From contig SXJH01000066.1 of NCBI GenBank assembly GCA_005779435.1, positions 1 to 7,395 of the forward strand: a stretch of DNA of 7,395 nucleotides. Reading direction: 5' to 3'. The stretch is from Nitrosomonas sp. GTDB taxonomy: Bacteria > Pseudomonadota > Gammaproteobacteria > Burkholderiales > Nitrosomonadaceae. A model generated the notes under the pieces. That model saw nothing but the letters and a program-made list of their open reading frames with translations. It made no database searches and was not told the DNA's origin. Positions 1 to 5,822 of the stretch are shown here, piece by piece. Each line of letters starts with the position of its first letter. Position 1 is the first letter of the stretch. The position numbers and the translations under genes were made by a program.

Positions 1-330
1 CAATTGGTTATCGAAATATATCCGGACTTTCTGGCCCCGCTCGAAATTCAGGATCGGCCCCAAGTACCCCGGCAATTCCGTCAGCGCGGTTTGCGGGCCT
101 GTGAGCAATTTTCCGCTGTATTTGAAAACATGCGTTTGCGCGCCCGGAAGAATCGAAACATCGGCGGCTTGTGCGGTGAGTGCGATTTCCACATCGGCTT
201 TGAACGACTGATCGGCAGCCCGGCCGCCGCTTCGGACTTGCGCCAGCGAAACACCGGGCAGCGCAGCGGCCAATGCACCCATGGCGGTATATTGCAGAAA
301 TTGACGCCGGTTGTTGTTAATGATGGTCAT
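1..330 (-). CDS. Tat-exported multicopper oxidase-like protein (N-terminal part, cut by window edge)
   Basis: This open frame of 110 codons starts at the ATG at 330 and runs off the left edge without a stop. The N-terminus is a twin-arginine signal peptide. Residues 7-13 (NRRQFLQ) match the Tat consensus, a hydrophobic Ala-rich stretch follows at about 16-26, and a signal-peptidase site is likely after VSLA (residue 30). The mature part ends with GPILNFERGQKVRIYF (91-106), then DNQL. This resembles the first strand block of cupredoxin domain 1 in multicopper oxidases (GPx-x-x-x-x-x-GDxV-x-x-x-x-N-x-L). The copper-binding HxH motifs would lie beyond the window, so the enzymatic call rests on fold resemblance. 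A good Shine-Dalgarno sequence (AGGGGG at 337-342, about 6 nt from ATG) supports the start. The product would be folded in the cytoplasm and exported to the periplasm, as is usual for this family. It lies downstream of metW on the same strand but 135 bp away, so it is probably a separate unit. A SufI/FtsP-like or CotA-like protein is the main alternative. Confidence 0.7.
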   Translation of the reverse strand, partial: MTIINNNRRQFLQYTAMGALAAALPGVSLAQVRSGGRAADQSFKADVEIALTAQAADVSILPGAQTHVFKYSGKLLTGPQTALTELPGYLGPILNFERGQKVRIYFDNQL

Positions 331-336
331 GAGAAT

Positions 337-342
337 CCCCCT
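337..342 (-). promoter_or_regulatory. Shine-Dalgarno site of the multicopper oxidase gene
   Basis: On the minus strand AGGGGG lies about 6 nt before the ATG at 330. It is one of the two strongest ribosome-binding sites in the window and fixes the start of the Tat signal peptide. The rest of the gap at 343-465 shows no convincing promoter: a TTGCAT at 400-405 has no matching -10 box at normal spacing. Confidence 0.6.
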
Positions 343-429
343 TTGCGCGACGATGATAAAAACGCCCAACTGACTGACGAAACAATGCCGAAGCGGTTAA
401 TGCAAGCCGTCCGGTCTTACAAGCGCAGC

Positions 430-444
430 AAAAGCGCGCCGCGC
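430..444 (-). terminator. Weak possible terminator after metW
   Basis: About 20 nt past the metW stop, the minus strand reads GCGC-GGC-GCGC followed by TTTT. The stem is only 4 bp with a 3-nt loop and a short T run, so this is a weak candidate. It is listed because it is the only hairpin with a T run between metW and the multicopper oxidase gene. Confidence 0.22.
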
Positions 445-465
445 GGGGGTCGAAACCGCCGTTTA

Positions 466-1080
466 TTAGCCTTTCCGCTCAAACCGGTAAAACGCCAGCG
501 TCCCCATCACATTCGGCAGAAAATGCACCGGCCGGTTATTGTTCATCACCCTGCGCTCGAGGATACGCGCATTGCACTGCCGGCAAAGCTCCTCGAAATC
601 GCCCAATGTGCATAAATGAATATTCGGCGTATCGTACCAGCGGTAAGGCAGCGATTGCGATACCGGCATATGTCCGCAAATCACCTGCATGCGGTTTTTC
701 CAGTAACCGAAATTGGGAAACGAAACGATGCCTTCCTTGCCGACCCGCAGCATTTCCTGAATGATACCCTCGGTATGCCGCATCGCTTGCAGCGTTTGCG
801 ACAGGATCACATAATCGAACGAATCGGATTCGAAACCGGACAAACCCGTCTCCAAGTCATTCTGGATCACATTGATGCCGTTGTTGAAGCATTTCAGCAG
901 ATTGCCGTCGTCGATCTCCACGCCGTAACCGAACACGTTGCGCGTATCGCGCAGATAGCGCAGCAAAGAACCGTCGCCGCAGCCGAGATCGAGAATTTTC
1001 GCGCCCGGCTTTATCCATGCCGCGATGGCATCGAAATCGGGGCGCAATGCGATGGTTGACGGAGCAATGATGTCATTCAT
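466..1080 (-). CDS. metW: Methionine biosynthesis protein MetW
   Basis: This 204-residue protein of the MetW family has the class I SAM-methyltransferase fold. It is found beside metX in many proteobacteria and is needed for, or supports, homoserine acylation. Motif I is ILDLGCGDGSLL at residues 29-40, the acidic ribose-contact position is in GVEID (53-57), and the family-typical blocks FPNFGYWKNR (121-130) and LPYRWYDTPNIH (144-155) are present. I chose the ATG at 1080 because MetW proteins begin just before the ALRPDF block. An in-frame ATG at 1116 would add 12 residues and overlap the metX coding end. The start at 1080 lies 7 bp after the metX stop with only a weak ribosome site, which suggests translation coupled to metX. 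The stop is TAA at 466-468. No methyl-transfer reaction is established for the family, so the role as MetX partner is known from relatives rather than visible here. Confidence 0.93.
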   Translation of the reverse strand: MNDIIAPSTIALRPDFDAIAAWIKPGAKILDLGCGDGSLLRYLRDTRNVFGYGVEIDDGNLLKCFNNGINVIQNDLETGLSGFESDSFDYVILSQTLQAMRHTEGIIQEMLRVGKEGIVSFPNFGYWKNRMQVICGHMPVSQSLPYRWYDTPNIHLCTLGDFEELCRQCNARILERRVMNNNRPVHFLPNVMGTLAFYRFERKG

Positions 1081-1087
1081 GATGTTT

Positions 1088-2215
1088 TCAAACTGCAATA
1101 TTTTCCATATAGGCACGCACCAGTTGATGATAATGCGGCGTTTCCATCAAGAACGAATCGTGACCGTGGCTGGAGGTGATTTCCGCATAACTGACGTTCA
1201 ATTCGTTATCCAATAACGCTTTGACGATTTCGCGCGAACGTTCGGGCGAAAAACGCCAATCGGAAGTAAACGAGACGATCAGAAAATCGGCCTTGGCGGT
1301 GCGAAAAGCCGCGCTGAGGTTACCGTCGTAAGCTGCGGCCGGATCGAAATAATCGAGCGCCTTGGTCATGCGCAAATAACTGTTGGCATCGAACAAATCG
1401 GCGAATTTGTCGCCCTGGTAGCGCAAATAGGATTCGATCTCGAATTCCACGTCAAAACCGAACGAAAGCTCGTTCTTGCGCAAACTGCGCCCGAATTTCG
1501 CCGCCATCGAATCGTCGGACAAATACGTGATATGCCCCAGCATGCGCGCCAAGCGCAAGCCACGCCGAGGTAAAGTATCGTATGCGTAGAAATTGCCGCC
1601 GTAAAATTCCTGATCGGTCATGATTGCCTGGCGGGCCACATCGTTAAATGCGATGTTTTGAGCGGTCAACTTGGACGCTGCGGCGACAACCAAGGCATGG
1701 CGCACTTTCTCCGGGTAATCCAGCGTCCATTGCATCGCCTGCATGCCGCCCAAACTGCCGCCGACCACTGCGGCAAATTGTTCGATGCCCAAATGCTCGG
1801 CCAAATTCGCTTGCGCTTCGACCCAATCTTCCACCGTCACAATCGGGAAACTCGCACCGTAATGCTTGCCGGTTTGCGGATCGATGCTGGCGGGCCCGGT
1901 CGAGCCGTGGCATCCGCCGAGGTTATTGACGCCGATGACAAAAAAACGATTGGTATCGATGGGCTTTCCGGGACCCACCATATTGTCCCACCAGCCGATG
2001 CCTTTTTCGTTATCGGCATAATAACCGGCGACATGGTGGCTGCCCGACAGCGCATGGCAAATCAGCACCGCGTTGGATCGCGCAGCGTTTAACCGCCCAT
2101 AGGTTTCGTATACCAAATGATAGCTGTCGAGCGATGCGCCGCTTTTCAACTGCAACGGCTTATCGATTTGCACATACTGCGGGGTAACGATGCCCACCGA
2201 TGTTGAATCTTGCAT
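1088..2215 (-). CDS. metX: Homoserine O-acyltransferase MetX (acetyl- or succinyl-transferring)
   Basis: This 375-residue alpha/beta-hydrolase-fold enzyme makes O-acyl-L-homoserine from homoserine and an acyl-CoA, the first committed step of methionine synthesis, in the cytoplasm. The nucleophile elbow is GGSLGG at 152-157 with Ser154. Asp319 lies in SDWRFSPE and His352 in HGHDSFL, completing the catalytic triad. Conserved family blocks include CHALSGSHHVAG (53-64), GWWDNMVGPGKPIDT (74-88) and NNLGGCHGSTGP (97-108). The length is normal for the family. The start at 2215 fits the common N-terminus but has no strong Shine-Dalgarno sequence. MetX enzymes use either acetyl-CoA or succinyl-CoA. 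Related betaproteobacterial proteins next to metW are often annotated as succinyltransferases (metXS), and I cannot settle the acyl donor from sequence alone. It is followed 7 bp later by metW and has a probable promoter at 2260-2265. Confidence 0.95.
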   Translation of the reverse strand: MQDSTSVGIVTPQYVQIDKPLQLKSGASLDSYHLVYETYGRLNAARSNAVLICHALSGSHHVAGYYADNEKGIGWWDNMVGPGKPIDTNRFFVIGVNNLGGCHGSTGPASIDPQTGKHYGASFPIVTVEDWVEAQANLAEHLGIEQFAAVVGGSLGGMQAMQWTLDYPEKVRHALVVAAASKLTAQNIAFNDVARQAIMTDQEFYGGNFYAYDTLPRRGLRLARMLGHITYLSDDSMAAKFGRSLRKNELSFGFDVEFEIESYLRYQGDKFADLFDANSYLRMTKALDYFDPAAAYDGNLSAAFRTAKADFLIVSFTSDWRFSPERSREIVKALLDNELNVSYAEITSSHGHDSFLMETPHYHQLVRAYMENIAV

Positions 2216-2259
2216 GGATATTAAAAAATCGAGAAATTGACTGCTTAATGATTGATCGC

Positions 2260-2265
2260 ATTATA
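2260..2265 (-). promoter_or_regulatory. Candidate -10 box for metXW
   Basis: A perfect TATAAT on the minus strand would start transcription near 2253 and give a leader of about 38 nt to the metX ATG. The -35 region 16-17 nt upstream (about 2282-2288) reads GTGTGT-like and is poor. It touches the end of repeat element A, so the element may have replaced or altered the original -35 region. No methionine or SAM riboswitch-like structure fits in so short a leader. Confidence 0.4.
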
Positions 2266-2287
2266 TCGCCAAAAGAATTCGCACACA

Positions 2288-2438
2288 CTAAAGAGACGCC
2301 GATTAATTGGCTATACGAGCAAATCGCATCAATGCGCGGCACTCGCTGCCTCGCCTATCTCGTTGATATGTCTCGGTTGACGCGTTCTGCGCGCCTCGTG
2401 CTTCATCTCGTTTGCCGAATGAGTCGGCGTCTCCTCAG
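2288..2438. repeat. MITE-like element A with about 21-bp imperfect terminal inverted repeats
   Basis: The left end at 2288-2308 and the reverse complement of the right end at 2418-2438 match at 17 of 21 positions, sharing the core GAGACGCCGA. Similarity continues inward after a one-base gap (GGC, then ACGAG on both arms). The left arm 2292-2326 also resembles the left arm of element C at 5775-5811 (20 of 26 over the clearest block). No protein-coding frame is credible inside. The element lies between the fic stop and the metX promoter. The rest of the 2216-2499 gap holds only the metX leader and a short hairpin near 2463-2477 with no T run. Confidence 0.6.
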
Positions 2439-2499
2439 GAGTTTCGCTGCTCTTGTTCCTCTCCTGTGGAGGGGTGGGGTGGTTATCGATGGGGCCATG

Positions 2500-3105
2500 T
2501 TACAAATCCTCAACCTTGAATTCGCCATAGCCTTCGTAGTAATAGCTGATGTCTATGCCTTTCATGAATAATTCCCGGTCGTTGATTTTTTCGGTCAAGG
2601 CGGCTTTTAGCAGGTGTTTGATTTCCACATCTTTCACCACACTGCGCTCCATGGCCGAAAGATACTCGGCTTTGTCCACGGCATTCCAATCAATCACGCG
2701 CTTTATTTCTTTTTTTAGCATCAGATCCAGCCAGATGCGCGTGGCACGGCCATTGCCCTCGCGAAAGGGGTGGGCGATATTCATCTCGACATATTTCTCG
2801 ATGATTTGCTCAAAAGTCTGTTGCGGCATGGCACTGATGTGTTCCAGCGATTGCGGCAAGTACATGAGCGGTGCAAAACGAAAGTTGCCTTTGGCGATGT
2901 TGACATCGCGGAGTTTCCCTGCAAATTCATAAATATCCCCAAATAAATAGGCATGAATGTGCGCAAGCCCCTTGAAGGTGCCAACCCCCATGCGATCAAT
3001 GTCGCCACTTTCAAACAGCCGCTTGGCCTTCTGCTTGCTGATTTTTTCTTCGGCTTTGTTCAACTCAATTTGGTGGGTGATGTTTAATTTATTGGGCAAA
3101 ACCAT
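2500..3105 (-). CDS. Fic-domain protein adenylyltransferase, class III (self-inhibited)
   Basis: This 201-residue stand-alone Fic protein is expected to transfer AMP from ATP to hydroxyl groups of target proteins. The full active motif HPFREGNGR is at 112-120, with catalytic His112 and the Glu-Gly-Asn-Gly-Arg set intact. The preceding blocks LFESGDIDR (30-38), HAYLFGDIYEFAGKLR (51-66) and GNFRFAP (73-79, the target-docking flap region) match the core fold. The C-terminus carries SYYYEG (187-192), the [S/T]xxxE[G/N] inhibitory motif. Its place after the Fic core makes this class III, which needs no separate antitoxin. The sequence pattern is very like Neisseria meningitidis NmFic as I remember it; that protein modifies GyrB and is controlled by oligomerisation and automodification. 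A gyrase target here is inference. The start at 3105 has a strong AGGAGA site at 3111-3116. Spot counts of three 60-base lines gave 43, 50 and 45% GC, lower than in metX or ptsI. Repeat elements A and B lie on either side. Confidence 0.93.
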   Translation of the reverse strand: MVLPNKLNITHQIELNKAEEKISKQKAKRLFESGDIDRMGVGTFKGLAHIHAYLFGDIYEFAGKLRDVNIAKGNFRFAPLMYLPQSLEHISAMPQQTFEQIIEKYVEMNIAHPFREGNGRATRIWLDLMLKKEIKRVIDWNAVDKAEYLSAMERSVVKDVEIKHLLKAALTEKINDRELFMKGIDISYYYEGYGEFKVEDL

Positions 3106-3110
3106 GTCGC

Positions 3111-3116
3111 TCTCCT
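3111..3116 (-). promoter_or_regulatory. Shine-Dalgarno site of fic
   Basis: AGGAGA on the minus strand lies about 5-6 nt before the fic ATG and fixes the start at 3105. It begins only 11 nt from the edge of repeat element B. No convincing promoter fits between the two, so transcription of fic must start within or beyond element B. Confidence 0.65.
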
Positions 3117-3127
3117 AATCTTGCTTA

Positions 3128-3237
3128 GGAAACGCTGATTAATTCTGAATTTGTCATTCCGACGAAGGCCGGAATCCAGAAAAATCAACGAACTGGACAC
3201 CGGCTTTCACCGGTGTGACGAATGAATCAGTGTTTCC
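3128..3237. repeat. MITE-like element B: terminal inverted repeats around a two-hairpin core
   Basis: The outer repeats 3128-3144 and 3221-3237 match at 15 of 17 positions (GGAAACGCTGATT... against GGAAACACTGATT...). The element is flanked directly on both sides by CTTA (3124-3127 and 3238-3241), a possible target-site duplication. Inside are two hairpins: ATTCCG/CGGAAT at 3156-3161 and 3170-3175, and ACACCGG/CCGGTGT at 3197-3203 and 3210-3216. The two halves 3150-3179 and 3193-3222 are also inverted copies of each other at 22 of 30 positions. The GTCATTCC...GGAATCCAG style of core is a widespread intergenic palindrome type in proteobacteria. It lies in the fic leader, downstream of ptsI. Confidence 0.7.
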
Positions 3238-3270
3238 CTTACTCATACGCATTCAATCCAGAAATCTCTC

Positions 3271-3293
3271 GCTCGCCCGCCCGCGAGCTTTTT
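3271..3293 (+). terminator. GC-rich hairpin with T run, best read as a plus-strand terminator
   Basis: GCTCGC (3271-3276) pairs with GCGAGC (3283-3288) around a 6-nt loop and is followed on the plus strand by TTTTT (3289-3293), a standard intrinsic-terminator layout. Both neighbouring genes, ptsI and fic, are on the minus strand. In that direction the hairpin comes about 15 nt after the ptsI stop but is followed by GAGAGATTTCT, with only a short T run. It may therefore end pts transcripts weakly and antisense transcripts strongly. Confidence 0.5.
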
Positions 3294-3302
3294 CACACAG
3301 CG

Positions 3303-5036
3303 CTATACTCCATCGTTCAATCTGGCCAACAAAGTCGCCATTTTCTCCGGATGATCGGCTTTGAGAATTTTTTGCGACAGCGGAACGATGTCCGGCAGAT
3401 GGCTTTTTAAGATTTGGTTTTTGACCGTCAGCAACTGTGCCGAATACATGGAAAACTGCTGCAATCCGAATCCCAGCAATAGCCTTGTGAACTGTTTATC
3501 GCCCGCCATTTCGCCGCAAATCGATACCGGCACTTCGGCGCGCTTGGCGCTTTGGATGATATGCGATACCAGCCAAAGTACCGCCGGATGCAACGGATCG
3601 TATAAATGCGCCACGGTATCGTCGATGCGGTCGACCGCCAATGTGTACTGAATCAGATCGTTGGTGCCGATCGACAGAAAATCCAGTTTGCGCATGAACA
3701 TGTCCAGACACAATGCCGCTGCCGGAATTTCGATCATGCCGCCAACCTTGATATGCTCGTCGAAATGAATCTTATCGTCGCGCAGGGTTTGCTTGGCGTA
3801 TTCGATCAGATGCAGCGTCTGATCGATCTCGCTCACATTGGACAGCATCGGGATCAATATCCGCACATCGCCGTACTTCGATGCACGCAAAATAGCGCGC
3901 AGTTGGGTATGAAACATTCTCGGTTCCGCCAGGCTCAGGCGGATCGCGCGCAACCCCAGCGCCGGATTGGCCGCGACTTGCGTTGACCCTTTCAGATTCT
4001 TATCCGCGCCCAAATCGAACGTGCGTATCGTCACCGGCTGCTTGTGCATTTTGACCGCAACCGTACGGTACGCTTCGAATTGCTCATCCTCGCCCGGCAA
4101 ATCGTCGCGATTCAGGAACAAAAACTCGCTGCGGAACAATCCGATGCCGGTAGCGCCGCCCTCTTTCACTTGCGCAATATCTTCCGGCAATTCGATATTG
4201 GCATAGAGGTCGATCGGCGTTCCGTCCAAAGTAATGGCCGCGATGCCTTTGATACGTTGCAGTTTCTTGCGCTCCAGTTCGAGCTGGCCTTGACGCAGAC
4301 GATATTCGTCGAGCACGTACCGATCCGGATTGACGATGATAATGCCTTGCGTGCCGTCGACGATCAGGCAATCGTCTTCCTGAATCAGTTGATGCGCGTG
4401 ATGCAAGGCCACAATCGAAGGAATATTGAGGCTGCGCGCCACAATCGCCGTGTGCGACGTTTGACTGCCGAGATCGGTCAGAAAGGCAACGAATTGATGC
4501 TGTTTGTACTGCATCACATCGGCAGGACTCAAATCGTGCGCAATCAGTATGCTGTCGCCGGTATGCTTGGACGCAATTGGCAAATAACCCGGATGTCCCA
4601 TCATCGCTTTGAGCACGCGTTCGACGACTTGCACCACATCGGCTTTGCGTTCGCGCAAATAGGCATCTTCGATTTCCTCAAACTGCAACAGCAGCGCTTG
4701 CATCTGCTGCGTCAACGCCCATTCGGCATTGCAATGCGTCTGCGCGATCATGTCACGCGCGGCATCCGATAACGTCGGATCGTCCAGAATCATCAAGTGC
4801 AATTCCAGAAAGGCGCTAAACTCCGCGCGCGCATGGCCGTCGACAACCGATTGCTGCAACGCTTCGAATTCGGTGCGAACCGCCGCAAAAGCGGCATTCA
4901 GACGCGCGATCTCCTTATCGACCTGATGCTTCGGAATCAAATAGTGCATTACCTCCAGCGCGGCGGGCGCGGCCAGATGGGCATGCCCGATGGCAATCCC
5001 TTCGGATACTCCAATGCCTTGTAGAATAAAGCTCAT
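3303..5036 (-). CDS. ptsI: Phosphoenolpyruvate-protein phosphotransferase (PTS enzyme I)
   Basis: Enzyme I takes phosphate from PEP onto its own histidine and passes it to HPr in the cytoplasm. At 577 residues it has the normal length. The N-terminal HPr-binding and phosphohistidine domain ends with GSQTSHTAIVARS (190-202), the active residue being His195. The PEP-binding TIM barrel shows FRSEFLF (301-307), IRTFDLGADK (337-346), IPMLSNVSE (395-403), GGMIEIPAA (432-440) and GTNDLIQYTLAVDR (457-470). It also has the catalytic cysteine Cys508 in SICGEMAGD (505-513). All key residues appear intact. The start ATG overlaps the ptsH stop by 4 nt (ATGA), with GAGGG about 3 nt upstream, which points to translational coupling. 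Its stop is TAG at 3303-3305. It is the last gene of the EIIA-HPr-EI operon. No sugar-specific EIIB or EIIC is encoded in the window, so a regulatory phosphorelay is more likely than a transport role. Confidence 0.97.
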   Translation of the reverse strand: MSFILQGIGVSEGIAIGHAHLAAPAALEVMHYLIPKHQVDKEIARLNAAFAAVRTEFEALQQSVVDGHARAEFSAFLELHLMILDDPTLSDAARDMIAQTHCNAEWALTQQMQALLLQFEEIEDAYLRERKADVVQVVERVLKAMMGHPGYLPIASKHTGDSILIAHDLSPADVMQYKQHQFVAFLTDLGSQTSHTAIVARSLNIPSIVALHHAHQLIQEDDCLIVDGTQGIIIVNPDRYVLDEYRLRQGQLELERKKLQRIKGIAAITLDGTPIDLYANIELPEDIAQVKEGGATGIGLFRSEFLFLNRDDLPGEDEQFEAYRTVAVKMHKQPVTIRTFDLGADKNLKGSTQVAANPALGLRAIRLSLAEPRMFHTQLRAILRASKYGDVRILIPMLSNVSEIDQTLHLIEYAKQTLRDDKIHFDEHIKVGGMIEIPAAALCLDMFMRKLDFLSIGTNDLIQYTLAVDRIDDTVAHLYDPLHPAVLWLVSHIIQSAKRAEVPVSICGEMAGDKQFTRLLLGFGLQQFSMYSAQLLTVKNQILKSHLPDIVPLSQKILKADHPEKMATLLARLNDGV

Positions 5037-5302
5037 TCGCCCTCGCCGAAATAATCCTGCACCAAAGCCACCAATGCCGCCATCGCTTCAATCTCGTCAA
5101 CGCCGTCGGTTTCCAATTGGATGCACGATCCTTTATTGGCCGCCAATGTCATCACCCCCATGATGCTTTTCGCGTTCACGCGGCGGTTATTGCGCGTCGC
5201 CCAGACCTCGCAACTGAATTGGCTCGCCAATTTGGTCAATTTGGCCGATGCGCGCGCATGCAGACCGAGTTTGTTGACTATTTCCACTTCTTTAACTTGC
5301 AT
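5033..5302 (-). CDS. ptsH: Phosphocarrier protein HPr
   Basis: This small 89-residue cytoplasmic protein carries phosphate from enzyme I to EIIA. The active site is KLGLHARASA (11-20) with His15. NAKSIMGVMTLAA (43-55) contains Ser46, the site phosphorylated by HPr kinase/phosphorylase in bacteria that have HprK. Conservation of both sites suggests dual control, though hprK is not in this window. I chose the ATG at 5302 because it gives the family's usual N-terminus and size. An in-frame ATG at 5332 would add ten atypical residues and overlap EIIA by 41 nt. The chosen start overlaps the EIIA stop by 11 nt, and the stop overlaps the ptsI start by 4 nt, so the three genes are almost certainly co-translated. 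The GGAA upstream is a weak ribosome site, consistent with coupling. Confidence 0.96.
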   Translation of the reverse strand: MQVKEVEIVNKLGLHARASAKLTKLASQFSCEVWATRNNRRVNAKSIMGVMTLAANKGSCIQLETDGVDEIEAMAALVALVQDYFGEGE

Positions 5303-5696
5303 GGCAGGATTCCATATTGATAGCAACGACACCGTTCCGACCGCCGCTCATGCCTTTTTCGACGACTACCGGCAACGGTTCGTTGCGGTAAGTCAGCACG
5401 CGAACCAACATCGGCAGATTAACTCCCGCAACGCACTCCACTTTACCCGGTTGCACCAGCCGGGCGGCAACGTTGCAGGGCGTTGCGCCCAACATATCGC
5501 ACAATAGCAATACGCCGTCGCCGCCGCTCAATTGCTCGGTCAAAGTACGCGCCTTGCCGAGCACAACTTCGGGATCGTCTTGCGGAAAAACACTTAAATA
5601 AGCCAACTGCGGCGGTTTCATCCCCAACACATGGCTGGCGCAGCGAATCAACCGATCGCCCAAATCTTCGTGCGTAATAACCAGAATTCCAATCAT
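5292..5696 (-). CDS. PTS EIIA component, mannose family
   Basis: This 134-residue EIIA-Man type domain accepts phosphate from HPr. His9 in ITHEDLGD (7-14) sits at the family's phosphorylation position, and LLLCDMLGATPCN (63-75) with Asp67 and GVNLPML (91-97) are the other conserved blocks. The protein is a single EIIA domain: there is no fused EIIB. With HPr and EI directly downstream and no EIIB/C/D genes, it resembles the incomplete PTS of many betaproteobacteria. There the EIIA is thought to report PEP or carbon status to regulators rather than to import sugar; that role is inference. The start ATG at 5696 is preceded by a weak GAAG site, and a possible extended -10 promoter lies at 5730-5738. 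It is the first gene of the operon. The name manX or ptsL could be used, but I leave the symbol empty. Confidence 0.93.
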   Translation of the reverse strand: MIGILVITHEDLGDRLIRCASHVLGMKPPQLAYLSVFPQDDPEVVLGKARTLTEQLSGGDGVLLLCDMLGATPCNVAARLVQPGKVECVAGVNLPMLVRVLTYRNEPLPVVVEKGMSGGRNGVVAINMESCHAS

Positions 5697-5729
5697 TTCA
5701 TTCTTCGATTCGTCGTTAACGATGCCGCG

Positions 5730-5738
5730 ATTTTAGCA
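5730..5738 (-). promoter_or_regulatory. Candidate extended -10 promoter of the pts operon
   Basis: The minus strand reads TGC-TAAAAT, an extended -10 arrangement. It would place the start near 5723 and give a leader of about 27 nt before the EIIA gene. No good -35 box is seen at 16-18 nt, which is tolerable for an extended -10 promoter. Element C begins about 36 bp upstream. Confidence 0.35.
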
Positions 5739-5773
5739 CCGACATCGCCTTAATACCTTGTGATATCTCATTT

Positions 5774-5822
5774 TAGGGACACGCTGATTTATTGACTGCA
5801 CGAGCGGATCGGCGTCTCCTTA
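5774..5822. repeat. Short MITE-like element C (about 49 bp palindrome)
   Basis: The left end 5774-5789 and the reverse complement of 5807-5822 match at 12 of 16 positions (TAGGGACACGCTGATT against TAAGGAGACGCCGATC). Taking GG and CC as the ends, TTA borders both sides, a possible 3-bp target duplication. Its left arm is related to element A (ACGAGC followed by ATCG in both). It looks like the two arms of the element with most of the interior missing. It sits in the divergent gap between the pts operon and the diguanylate cyclase gene. Confidence 0.5.

Noticed and set aside
1081..1116. Upstream in-frame ATG for metW at 1116, giving 12 extra residues
   Set aside because: The added residues overlap the metX 3' end and do not resemble MetW N-termini. 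The ATG at 1080 fits the family start and the short metX-metW gap.
2463..2477. Hairpin CTCTCC-TGT-GGAGGG downstream of fic as a fic terminator
   Set aside because: On the minus strand the stem is followed by AACAAG with no T run, so it does not have the form of an intrinsic terminator.
2200..2571. Plus-strand reading frame of 123 codons across the metX-fic gap
   Set aside because: It runs through repeat element A and the fic 3' end antisense. Its product resembles nothing known and is Arg/Leu-rich as expected of a shadow frame.
3128..3237. The hairpin pair read as a CRISPR repeat or attachment site
   Set aside because: There are no regularly spaced repeats or spacers and no integrase gene or tRNA nearby. 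The terminal inverted repeats fit a MITE-like element better.
4044..4772. Long plus-strand frame of 242 codons opposite ptsI
   Set aside because: It lies wholly antisense to a full-length, well-conserved ptsI. The frame is open because of the codon bias on the other strand.
5303..5332. Upstream in-frame ATG for ptsH at 5332
   Set aside because: HPr proteins start a few residues before the VEIVNKLGLHAR block. The extra ten residues would overlap EIIA and are not HPr-like.
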